Translations under genes and position numbers: made by a program
Shown: one piece after another, positions 54,651-64,000 of the stretch
Position numbering within the stretch: position 1 is the stretch's first letter
How the letters are laid out: every line of letters starts with the position of its first letter
Source: Amphiura filiformis
Taxonomy: Eukaryota; Echinodermata; Ophiuroidea; Amphilepidida; Amphiuridae
Direction of reading: 5' to 3'
Assembly (NCBI RefSeq): GCF_039555335.1
Contig: NC_092637.1
Location: 496,001 to 560,000, forward strand
DNA length: 64,000 nucleotides
The notes under the pieces: model-generated
Databases searched by the model: none
What the model was told of the DNA's origin: nothing
What the model saw: only the letters and a program-made list of their open reading frames with translations

Positions 54651-54651
<1 letters not shown>

Positions 54652-55016
54652 TAAAATAATTCACACTTAGCGCTTACTCGGCCCATGTCGTCAGGCCAAC
54701 ACACACAGGTAACTTAAGCGAATCATAGCTGTTCAGGCGGTATAGGACACGCGACACGTAACGTACGAGACTGACGAACATACAGGCTGACAGCCCCATT
54801 CATAATAGACGGTTAGCAGTTACAAACTTGAAAAACAACATAGGCCTACTTTGAGTGTGGTACTGTGTCGTACCCCAACGGTTTTAGAATAACATTTTTT
54901 TTCTTTGACACCACATAACACATTTAGAGTTGTTTGTGAAGATTTCATGTTTACGTGTTAATCGAATGGCGACGTTAAAAATGGCGATATCGCATCCGCC
55001 GCCACCTGGTACCTGT

Positions 55017-55106
55017 GGTATTACCCATAGTGGAATGCCACTCTGTGGCATTACCCATAGTGGAATGCCACTCTGTATCATTACCCATAGTGGAATTCAT
55101 TATGTG
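55017..55106 (+). repeat. 30-bp tandem repeat, three copies
   Basis: ATTACCCATAGTGGAATGCC followed by ACTCTGT occurs at 30-bp spacing three times; the third copy degenerates after GGAATT. Confidence 0.85.
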
Positions 55107-55379
55107 TGCGGCCCGGGTGTGCGTAAGTAAAATACGCCCTCTAGCAAGGGCACACCCTCCAGAAATGGGTCAACTACTATAACCCCATCCGGCAGTACTG
55201 ATTTGTTTTTCCAAAAAAAGAAAGTCTTCCTATTTGGTAAAGGAATGAATTTTTGTTATAGTAATGTCGAAATTAGGACTTACTGTCAATAACCGATCGA
55301 TACGATGCATCGCTTAGTTGAGAGCAAACCAACCACAATTATGTCATAGGTTTGCGTTGCTAATAGAAAACTGTGAAGT

Positions 55380-55535
55380 TATAATTGAAGACCGAATTAA
55401 AAAGACTAGTTTGCGTATGACGTCCTGTCAACCAGACCAAAAATGCCGTACTGCGCAGGTCAGTAACCAATCACGCCGCGCCTTTGCTCTGACGTCAGAC
55501 GCAAACTAGTCTTTTTAATTCGGTCTTCAATTATA
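55380..55535. mobile_element. TIR hairpin element, 45-bp arms
   Basis: Left arm TATAATTGAAGACCGAATTA (continuing through GACTAGTTTGCG) and right arm ending AATTCGGTCTTCAATTATA are inverted over about 45 bp with few mismatches, with a GACGTC at the inner end of both. The loop of about 65 bp is GC-richer. It fits a MITE. Confidence 0.8.
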
Positions 55536-56967
55536 GTGTCATCCTCCTGCTATTATAGACGAATACATCGAGCCAAGTGATGGTCAGAATTCAGTTGGCC
55601 ATTACTGGGTCCCCTCTGCACCAAACTTGTGTTGTTACTGCCCAATTGGGTGGATTAAATCCGCTTAAAAATCGATGTTGAATTGTATTGTATTGTATTG
55701 TAAACTTTCATCATTCTTTTGTCTACGTGTAACACGGGTGATGAAATGCAGTTTAATAACCTCGCCAAGGCCACATCATTTCACATTTTAGGTGGGAGAA
55801 ACCTAAGGGGGACCCAGCTATGGCTGCCATTGAGGTGTAGGAATGCGTGAAAACGGATTCGTCTATAGCCCATACTGACCTTGCTAATTTGTTGGTTTGT
55901 AGCGAATTCAGAAGCGATACAGAAAGTGTATCATGAACAATGGATTCATATTTGCCGCCTCGAAGTAACTGGGGTGATTGGTTTGCCTGGAGATAAATGA
56001 AAGAAACAAACATCCATATTCGCTAGTGTAGTACACGCACAGAGCATGGTACACGTTAGAATATGACCGTTGCTAGGTCAACTGGCTCACGCTTTCATTG
56101 TTACGAACTACTGATCGAAATCGCAACACAAAGCCTATGGCATACCATAATTCGGAAGAGGTGTACGTGCACTACGTCAGCAAATATTAGCACTATTTAA
56201 TTTGTTCCTTTCTTCTTTACTTCATAGCATTCTTCCTTTTGCTTCTTTCCTTCCTTCCTTCCTTCCTTCCTTCCTATCGTCCGTCCTTCCTTCCCTCCTT
56301 ACTTCCTTCCTTTCTTCCTTAAATCAGTCCGATTTAACAAGTTTGAAGCCATTATGTATGATTTCCGTTAAAATAAATAGTAGTTTTGTTATTCTTTACC
56401 CAAAATGCTGACATAATATTAGTAATAACTGCCGGGAAGGGTTTTTGTCCATTTTAGCCGAAAAACAAGGTAAAGTGAAAGAAATTTGGGCCGTTTAACA
56501 TGGATTACAAACACAACAAAACTTGGCTGATTCTATTTAGATTTAAGTTGGGACATGTTAAATCATTACAAATATGTCAAAAAATCAGTTTTGAAAAACA
56601 AATCACCAATTTCATATTTTAAGATCGTACATTATGGCTTTAACATAACAAGCATCAAGATACTACCGGTACCATGTTGTGTAATTCGTGGGTCGCATCT
56701 ACTTAGGCCTACCTCTAACAGATGGATATTCATTTCTTGGTCCAGAACAAAATCCCACCTCGCTAACTCAAAAAAAGTTCGCCCTGGTGCTGCAAAACAA
56801 GTATAACAATTTATATAGTTAATAGTATCATGGTATTCTTATAACCTGGCAGACCGATGACCGGGTTAATTAATTGATATGAGGCAATTTTATGAAGAAA
56901 TTAATCCTCAATGAAAACGTTCCGCAGATATGGAAATGTGTTTTGCGCATTTTAATACCTAAATCTA

Positions 56968-57170
56968 CAACAGCGATTTTCGATTCACCTCTGCGACTTT
57001 CGGTTCTCAGCAGCAATTTTTGATATGCCTCTGCTACTTTCGGTTCTCCGCAGCGATTTTTGATTCACCTCTGCGACTTTCGGTTCTCCGCAGCAATTTG
57101 CGATTCACCTCTGCGATTTTTGGTTCTATGCAGCGATTTGCGAATCACCTCTGCAACTTTCGGTTCTACC
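56968..57170 (+). repeat. Minisatellite, about 43-bp unit x ~4-5
   Basis: GATTCACCTCTGCGACTTTC, then GGTTCT(C/A)(C/T)GCAGC, recurs four to five times with substitutions. Confidence 0.85.
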
Positions 57171-57624
57171 AGTTCCCGCGTTACAGAGTCAACACCAGTA
57201 ATTTGCAACTACAAGCCAATATAGAGCCGCCGCCGTAGCGGGCGCCCCAAAAAACATGATAAATGTTATTACTGTCCTAATTTCATTATTCTTAAACTCA
57301 TTAATTCCAAAAGTGACACAATGCTTTGACAATAAACAGACTTTCTCGTTTCATGTCAACCGGTATATAGCCAAAATTAGCGGGAAAATACTATATTCAT
57401 AATTTTTGATGGCTGCTATACAGCTACGAATCGCTTTCGCACACTTTTTTCAAATATACTCTAGTATATTCTGAGATATATCCTGTATACAAAATCTATA
57501 AAATGCCAAAAATCAGGGTTTTCATCATTCTTTTATTATTTCTGGACGACAGCATCCATTCATATAGTCATATAGTAAATACTGTACTTTCACATATCGA
57601 TCTATCGCAGTTTTCCGTGACACA

Positions 57625-57720
57625 GTTGTTAGAGCGTCAGACTATTGATGCGGGCTTCTGAAAAAATGAAATACATCACGAGTCGTTTCTCGCTTAATTC
57701 CCGTATTGAGCCCATAGATA
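57625..57720 (+). mobile_element. Degenerate tRNA-like SINE relic
   Basis: GTTAGAGCGTCAGACTATTG resembles an A-box and anticodon arm. A degraded B-box-like stretch (TTAATTCCCGTATTGAG) follows about 50 nt later. Weak evidence only. Confidence 0.3.
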
Positions 57721-58093
57721 AAGATATGAAACATGAGTTTAAATTGAACAAAATTAATGTTATTCATGCACGAAGTAGTAAAAAAAATGAGGGAAAACTG
57801 CATGTCAAGATCACCAAAATGGTTATATCTACAACTGTGAGCAAACGCTCGTCGTATGCTTTACTCTAATGATAGACATTAATTAACATTACATTAAACC
57901 CAGTATTAAATTTTCATCGAAAATGATTGGTAGAACAAAACACGTTGTAGGTTGAAATGTTGCTTTCAAAGAGGCCGTGTGTCGTATTCGTGCGTGACCA
58001 CTGGTGATCAGTGTCACTAGAAAAATCGGCAGCCGGCCTTGTCCATATATCGAATAATAATCGTCAGAATCGTCCAGTTGACTCCAGTGATAT

Positions 58094-58574
58094 TTAGGGG
58101 TGGTGCAATAATTATGTGTACCCCCGGGGGGGTGAATTCTCAAAATGGTCTGCCAAAAATCGCTTGCCCCCCCTTTGGCCGTGCCAAAAAACCTTTGCCC
58201 CCCCTTTCGACGTGCCAAAAAACCTTTGCCCCCCCTTTTGACCCCTTGCCCCCCCCACACATGCAAGATTTTGGGGAACCCGAATTTAAAACCTTAAATT
58301 GTCTTAACATATAATGCGAGCGCAGCGAGCAGGAAATTTTGCATATTTGAACGTGTTCGTAACGTTTTCCTACGCCTTTTAGGGCGTAATATAGAAACAG
58401 TGCCCAAAATATCTGTGCCAAAAATTGCTTGCCCCCCTTTCGACCTGCCAAAAATCACTTGACCCCCCCCCCTTTCGACCTGCCAAAAATGCTTGCCCCC
58501 CTTTTGGCCTGCCAACAAATCTTTGCCCCCCCTATAATTCCCCAGGTACTCATAATTATTGCACCACCCCTTAT
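58094..58574. mobile_element. TIR element containing a C-rich minisatellite
   Basis: The ends AGGGGTGGTGCAATAATTAT and ATAATTATTGCACCACCCCT are inverted. Inside, CCCCCCTTTCGACCTGCC AAAAA-type units of about 28-30 bp (CTTGCCCCCC, TTTCGACGTGCC, AAAAATCGC) form two clusters, 58140-58260 and 58425-58540. They are separated by AT-rich sequence with GCGAGCGCAGCGAGCAGG. The ORFs inside are repeat translations. Confidence 0.8.
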
Positions 58575-60203
58575 TTATTCATACAAAATACTTCTAATCA
58601 CAGACCAACGGAATGCGCATAGGTTTCCGTTGCTATTATAAAAAATATGAATTTTGAATTAGCAAAGAACACATTGAAAACATATTCAGACCAACCTTGA
58701 GTCGTGTGCTGACGTTATATGGATTGCGCCTCTGATGTGATGAATTCGGCTCACCAACACTTCTCTGACTACGGTAGCAATCTTATCGTATACTTCTACA
58801 GGATCCATACCTGTTGCAAAATGGAGGGGGAACAGACACTAGGATCCACAACATGCTCATATATCAGTACAAAGTTCTTTAGGCCCAACACATTTATACA
58901 TTCATTGAATGACCTTTGAAATTTTGGGTACAAAAACTAATAACTTTGCAATTTGAGGTCAAATTTTGTACTATGATTGTTTTATTGAGGTTATTGAACT
59001 ACGCCATTGAGATGAGGCCATTGTGATCCATAGTGCGAGTTTGTAAATGTGACTTGACACCACATCACTAATCTTTGGACAAGTTATTGAGTGAAGTTTT
59101 CTGCCATTTATGCGTGAAATTCAACAACTGATTAAATAAAGGTTATTTATGTATTAAGGGATCTAAAATGAGCGTTTATTGCGTTTCGACAGTATTTTTT
59201 GTGGGACATGAGAGCACCTCAGACCTATCGAATTGCATTCTGAATAAGAAACATGTCTTTCTGATATCAAATAATTTTCATTTTTGAAAATCACAATATA
59301 ATACAAATTTTATGACAAATTATAAAAATTTGATATTTTTCAAATTTTGATATATAACAGTCCTCGAAGTAAATTATATAAATCTAATGACATATTCTTA
59401 AAGTGTATGTAGTAGGGAGGAAAAGCCGACGGTCAATTGAAAATTTTGACCTTTCATATTGAAGATATGGATTTTTTTCCCAAAAAGACCTACTTTTTTT
59501 GGTGTTTTGGGGTAAAAAATCCATATTTTCAATACGAAAGGTCAACATTTTCAATTGATCGTCGGCTTTTCATCCCACCTACATACACTTTAAGTATAAA
59601 TCATCAGATTTATAAAGTTTACTTCAAGTACTGTTAAATATCAAAAATATCAATTTTAATGATTTGACATAAAATGTGTATTAAATTGCGAATTTCAAAA
59701 ATCAAAATTATTTGATATCAGAATGACATTCTTCGTATTCAGAATGCAATTCGATATGTCTGATGTGCTCTAATGTCCCACAATAAATACTGTCCAAACG
59801 TTCATACCCCACCCCTTAATGACGTTAAATTTAAATTTGGGGGTAGGGTAATACACATAATCATGCATAACTCGCAAACGCAACATCGGAATCAATTGAA
59901 GTTTTGGGAATAAGCTTTTTTTATTTTCTTGGATATCTTATATAACTTAACCCGGAAGTGACAGCACCAGAACAAATGACGTCATTTCTGGATTTTAGCC
60001 GAGACGGATACAATTGCAACCACGCACCGGTATACAGATAACCAGATCTAGTTTTACTAAAGTAAAACATCTTTGAGTGCTACTAAATGTTTTCTACTGA
60101 TACCTTTAGTTTTGAAATATTCCGCTACCATTTGCCACCTGCTATACCCAATGTCTCTAAATCGCGTCATTTGTGGAAGCTAAAAACGACAAAATAAACA
60201 AAA
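58575..60203. other. Non-coding interval with MITE remains
   Basis: It contains family 1 MITE copy 5 (59154-59819) and a fragment of family 3 (about 59848-59925, CATGCATAACTCGCAAACGC). The stretches 58575-59150 and 59930-60200 hold nothing recognised. Confidence 0.55.
59154..59819. mobile_element. Family 1 TTAA MITE, copy 5
   Basis: TTAA at 59154-59157 and 59816-59819. Starts TTAAGGGATCTAAAATGAG and ends CATACCCCACCCCTTAA. Full-length, with central palindrome (GACCTTTCATATTGAAG and CTTCAATACGAAAGG-like arms, one mutated to TTTTCAATACG). At 666 bp it is the same size as copy 1. Confidence 0.85.
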
Positions 60204-60425
60204 TACCGTAAAACCTCGTCTACAAGCATATAGCGTTTTTGATGAAAGCTCAAATAATATGAAACAAGCGTCAATATGCCAATAAAATAGATTGGTCTTA
60301 CAATAATACTTGTTTGTTTATTGCTTGGATCTGTAATTTATTTGCTTAAACTCCATAATGGCGCCTGGATCAATTTAGCTTTCATCAGAAGCACTCTATA
60401 TGCTTGTAGACGAGGTTTTACGGTA
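60204..60425. mobile_element. MITE with TACCGTAAAACCTCGTC ends
   Basis: Left TACCGTAAAACCTCGTCTAC and right GTAGACGAGGTTTTACGGTA are perfect 20-bp inverted ends. The pairing continues through AAGCATATAG, and the TGATGAAAGCT / AGCTTTCATCA motif is also mirrored. The terminal TA may be the target duplication (mariner-like), but this is not certain. Confidence 0.8.
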
Positions 60426-61164
60426 TAATAGAGAGAATATGAAATTTATTTTTGTAAGATAAATACAACTACAGTGCTCAGCGCCACAACAGAATGGACT
60501 ATTCCAGTTGAACACATCCCTGTGGAAGACATGACCTTAACCTCCCACACAGGAGGGGTGATTTCAAATGGAGTCACCTATATGCTGAGAGGGGTTATCT
60601 TTTGGCGAAATGTCGTGATAAAAAGGCGTCTTTGTCAATAGTTTATTACCTTAGTTTTTGTAAGAAAAGAAATTACAAAAAATTCAAAAATAAGATGTTT
60701 TGTTGTGAGGATTTGACATCATCCGGGTACTTTCTTTTAGAACTCGTCATCTCTAACCATAATATTTTGAAAGATAGAGATAAAAAAGACTTTATCGCGT
60801 CTGACGTCACTTTCAATCAAATTCCCTACGATCCTTGATTGGTTAATAGCGCGTACAAGGAAGGCCGATTTATCGATATCGATTTATCTATAAAGACCTA
60901 ATTTTTGAGATGGTTTGTATGTTTGAAGGTGCAAAATTAACAATAAGGCACCCGGTTATACCGCCGCGTTCAGCAAGTCATCATCACGACACTTGTAAAC
61001 AAACCCTAGTCGAGTTTGATGACGTCAGACGCGATAAAGTCTTTTTATATCTGTCTTTATGTTTCTTGGAGTTATTGAGTAAAACAAGATTCCAAACTTG
61101 TGTCCAGAATTGTAAAACGGTCCGGTGTTTATAGAGAAATCCTAATTACATCATTCGGACTTGC
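60426..61164. other. Non-coding interval with a TIR element
   Basis: TIR element at 60772-61056; the remainder (60430-60770) contains CAGTGCTCAGCGCCACAACA-type repeat-like sequence but nothing identified. Confidence 0.45.
60772..61056. mobile_element. TIR element (GACTTTATCGCGTCTGACGT)
   Basis: GACTTTATCGCGTCTGACGT at about 60788 is mirrored by ACGTCAGACGCGATAAAGTC at about 61022. AGATAGAGATAAAAA is partly mirrored by TTTTTATATCTGTCT. It is about 285 bp and non-coding. Confidence 0.75.
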
Positions 61165-61406
61165 CTGATCTATTAACAGTTTGGAATGATCCCCATCTGT
61201 AACGTACGTATCTATGTTACCAAAATCGTCTGGTTCATATTTATTCGGTGCAATCCGTCCACTAGGATCAGTCGAATAAATATACGCCCTCAACGGTGTA
61301 ATGGATGTCACGACAACAAAGGCAACAAATTGTGCCACATGACCATGTATGAGCAATTGATTGGATATGAATTCCTGAATAACTCCTTCCTTATCTAGGT
61401 CTAGGT
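61165..61406 (-). CDS. Candidate minus-strand exon, unidentified protein
   Basis: A TTTGTTTTCTGTCAG acceptor (minus strand) precedes 242 open nucleotides. They encode LDLDKEGVIQEFISNQLLIH, then GHVAQFVAFVVVTSITPL, YIYSTDPSGRIAPNKYEP and NIDTYVTDGDHSKLLIDQ. The segment ends at GATCAG with a GCAAGT site that could be a GC-AG donor, or the exon may continue to a stop. Composition looks protein-like rather than random. A faint resemblance to OTU-like folds (GH..., I-YSTDPSGRI) is only an impression. No partner exon was found in the window. Confidence 0.4.
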
Positions 61407-61465
61407 CTGACAGAAAACAAAACAACAATCAATTTCACTTACGAAACAATATGTTTAATCGTGAT

Positions 61466-61466
<1 letters not shown>

Positions 61467-61519
<53 letters not shown>

Positions 61520-61712
61520 CAGTAGTAGTAGTGGTAGTAGTAGTGGTAGTGGTAGTGGTAGTGGTAGTGGTAGTGGTAGTGGTAGTAGTAGTAGTAGTAG
61601 TAGTGTAGTAGTGGTAGTAGTAGTAGTAGTGGTAGTAGTAGTAGGTAGTAGTGGTGGTAGTGGTGGTAGTGGTGGTGGTGGTTGTGGTAGTGCATGAGTA
61701 TATTATTATTAT

Positions 61713-61770
<58 letters not shown>
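61467..61770 (+). repeat. (TAG)n / (GTA)n microsatellite
   Basis: About 300 bp of AGT trinucleotide repeats with GGT variants, interrupted by TGCATGAGTATATTATT near 61690. The poly-Ser, poly-Val and poly-Thr reading frames are artefacts. Confidence 0.95.
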
Positions 61771-61771
<1 letters not shown>

Positions 61772-63479
61772 TTTCTTATTGTTATCATTATTACACTAAT
61801 ATTAGGTATATCACCTCAAAAATAAGCGCAGCAGAAAAACGTTATTTAATGTTTCTACATGAATGAGCTTTATTAAAGCATCAAAAATCAAAAAACGGAA
61901 TTGAAATCGGTCAATGCATTGTGATGTAGTGTCAATTTTAAGATGCTCGTAAATGGAATTAAAACCTGCCACAAATGGTTATAATGACAAAATTGGCACA
62001 TTTCGAGATTTTGAAGGTTTATTTGGACGCTTGCTTGAAAAAGCAGCGTTAATTTAAATACCACAGGTTAAATGCCTATCTTTCCTAACTTCGTTAAAGA
62101 AAACAAAATTTAAAAATCTATCATTGAATAATTATAATAAATTAACCAAATATATTTTAGCAAATTCAGCCAATCTGCAGACAAATTAAAGGTGAAAAAA
62201 TGACTAAGTTCAGCTAATTAATATGCAAAATTGATGCCAATAGAAAACCGTACATGATATCAGGGTGCGGGTTTTTTTGCACACATATGTATACAGAGTT
62301 ATTTCAATTGATAACAAAAAATACACAAAAAGTAATTAATTATGCAAATTAGCTAATTACAGGTAATTATGTATTCATGATATTTTTATGTAAATTAGGC
62401 ATGAGTAATTTTGTGTTTTTTCAATATTTAATGAAAGTATATTCATTCACCATAAATATGTCAAGTATGAACCTGTTATGATGTTGAATAAAGAAACTGC
62501 AGTTAATTAATTAAATATAATACAAAACATACAAAGTTTGACATTTTGACGATGTCTGGAATAGAATTTTCATTTTCTGCTGCAAACATGGTATGTGTCA
62601 CCATTGCTCAAAGCCAAATCCAAAAAGTAAAAATCATAATTCATTTGCAATGAGACTTTAAATGAACATTTTGTTATCTGGATTAACATGGGTTTACAAA
62701 TGGTAAACGGAAAAGCCATCCCCACTGTACCGCGTATACAAAAATAGTATGGCCTTGGACACACACAATGGCTTAGAGCTATTGAGGTTTGGAAAATAAC
62801 TCCCTAAAAATATCTCTGATATAATGTTTTGTTTCAACTAGTTTTCTCGAAGTGTTTCATTCGTTTTCGACGGAAATAATTTACATGCTAAGAAAGATTA
62901 GTATTTCAGCTAAATGGTGGTAGGTCCCTTTATTTCAACAGGCCTATATTTACTGATTTATGAGCGATCTTCAAAAATCCATAAAAACAGGCAGTAGCTC
63001 TTAAACAAAACAATTTTTAATTTTGAGGGACCCGATGGTAGCCTCGGAAAGGCTTCACACACCATATATTAAAAATTCAAACAATTTGGATAAATGAAGC
63101 ATACTGAGGAAATTCATTAATCGACATGGATGTTTTCTAAAATTGGCCAACTTTGAAGCGCACTCTTTTCAATTCACTGTTATGCTTGCATGCACAGTGT
63201 AGCAGAATTATTGTGCAGCCACTGTGACATACCCACTAATATGTAACTTCGAAAAGTACTTCAAAAAAGAACCTTCAGAGCACTGATTTACCTCGAATTG
63301 GTTTGACGATATTCCCTCTGTGTTGTATACCCTTCTGTATCCATCTCTGCGCCGAATTTGGTGATTCTTTGATCTAAAATGCAAAACATAAATGTATTTT
63401 ACGGATAGATACAATTATGCCACTATATTTTCCCTTTTCCCCTCGGCACTTGAACTCATGAAAATTGAGATATTAGCTT
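61771..63479. other. AT-rich interval, nothing recognised
   Basis: I see no coding exon, tandem array or terminal-repeat element in this 1.7-kb stretch. Short open frames match nothing and lack splice-site support. Confidence 0.5.
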
Positions 63480-63824
63480 TTAAGGTTATACGATGTATTG
63501 TTGGTCGAAGCAGCAGAAAAAAAATAGTTCATAGCATCTTGCGAATGGTAGTGAGCTTTAGCAAAAATTGCATTGCTTAATTCATAGCGAGCGTGTAGAA
63601 GAATTCAAATATCACAGATATACTTTAGTAGGTCCTGTGGTTCTTGAGTTAGGTTATAAAGAGGGCTGAAACAACAACACTTTTGTAAAACGTACATATC
63701 TCATTAACAACAATAACTTTTGCAAAACACCAAAGTGTTATTTTTCAATGATATATTGATTCAGATAATGAAAATCGATTTTATTTTTGGCTGCTCCGAC
63801 CAACAATACCTCGTATACCCTTAA
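63480..63824. mobile_element. TTAA-flanked MITE, family 2, copy 2
   Basis: TTAA at 63480-63483 and 63821-63824. Inverted ends of about 35 bp: TTAAGGTTATACGATGTATT at the left and AATACCTCGTATACCCTTAA at the right, with TTGGTCGAAGCAGC and GCTGCTCCGACCAA inside them. The interior matches 3860-4231. This copy defines the family's termini. Confidence 0.85.
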
Positions 63825-64000
63825 TGAATTAAAGTTCGTAGTTTTCTCATAAGCCATAAGCCTAACTCCAATAATATTTTAAGCCTAAGCTACTTTGTAT
63901 GTTTAGTGGAAGCTTCACTGGTAATATCCCTTACACACGTAGAGGAATAAGTGTTAAAACTGAGAAACTTGCATCCGGTATTTCAAATATAACTTGGATC

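Larger units (their letters stand above)
54651..58093. other. Non-coding interval with small repeats
   Basis: Content: a 30-bp x3 tandem repeat (55017-55106), a TIR hairpin (55380-55535), TTGTA repeats (about 55679-55702), a (TTCC)n run (56227-56318), a 43-bp-type minisatellite (56968-57170) and a tRNA-like relic (57625-57720). No coding gene could be supported. Confidence 0.55.

Noticed and set aside
58138-58540. CRISPR-like regular repeats with spacers
   Set aside because: The units are directly adjacent, degenerate and eukaryotic; there is no conserved repeat with unique spacers.
58039-58641. Several Pro- and Cys-rich open frames
   Set aside because: They are translations of the C-rich minisatellite inside a TIR element.
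61461-61866. Poly-Ser, poly-Val and poly-Thr open frames
   Set aside because: They are translations of an AGT trinucleotide repeat in different frames.

Overview
This window is animal nuclear DNA. It is AT-rich, has GT-AG introns, and carries many non-autonomous transposons, fold-back elements, microsatellites and LINE fragments. Two phase-1 exon-shuffling genes lie on the + strand. The mix of LDL-receptor class A (LDLa) modules, mucin-like repeats, FN3-like modules and TTAA/hAT MITEs suggests a marine invertebrate, perhaps an echinoderm or hemichordate; the taxon is a guess.

Gene A (about 346-10065, + strand; its start lies left of the window) is a chain of small symmetric phase 1-1 exons, each encoding one LDLa module: 346-459, 1339-1449, 5248-5361, 6411-6520, 6749-6859 and 8276-8386. 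There is also a 21-nt microexon (2058-2078) and a tentative terminal exon (10049-10065). The exon at 6411 has lost its expected acceptor AG. From about 10.1 to 20.7 kb I see only repeats and anonymous DNA: fold-backs, a 3-copy tandem repeat of about 214 bp, a hAT MITE with a perfect 8-bp target-site duplication (TSD), and a 1.87-kb element with terminal inverted repeats (TIRs).

Gene B (20797 to about 43 kb or beyond, + strand) encodes a predicted secreted or surface protein. In order it has a signal-peptide exon, an exon with four LDLa modules, an FN3-like exon, an exon with three LDLa modules, four tandemly duplicated cassette exons (Ser/Thr-rich segment, a truncated LDLa, two full LDLa), and one giant exon of about 7.3 kb (32162-39459). 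That exon encodes about 2,430 residues of an acidic, mucin-like 12-residue repeat arranged in 60-residue higher-order units. FN3-like exons follow, the later ones decayed. A single missing base near 35281 breaks the giant exon's frame. Every coding exon is phase 1-1, so exons could be skipped or duplicated without changing frame.

From 44 to 64 kb there are mostly mobile-element remains: tRNA-derived SINE heads, three families of TTAA-flanked MITEs (one copy sits exactly between two (TTAA)n microsatellites), GTACCC-type minisatellites, a scrambled RTE-like LINE composite (51.8-54.6 kb, + / - / +), a C-rich minisatellite inside a TIR element, and one candidate minus-strand coding exon (61165-61406). 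I saw no rRNA, functional tRNA or CRISPR array.
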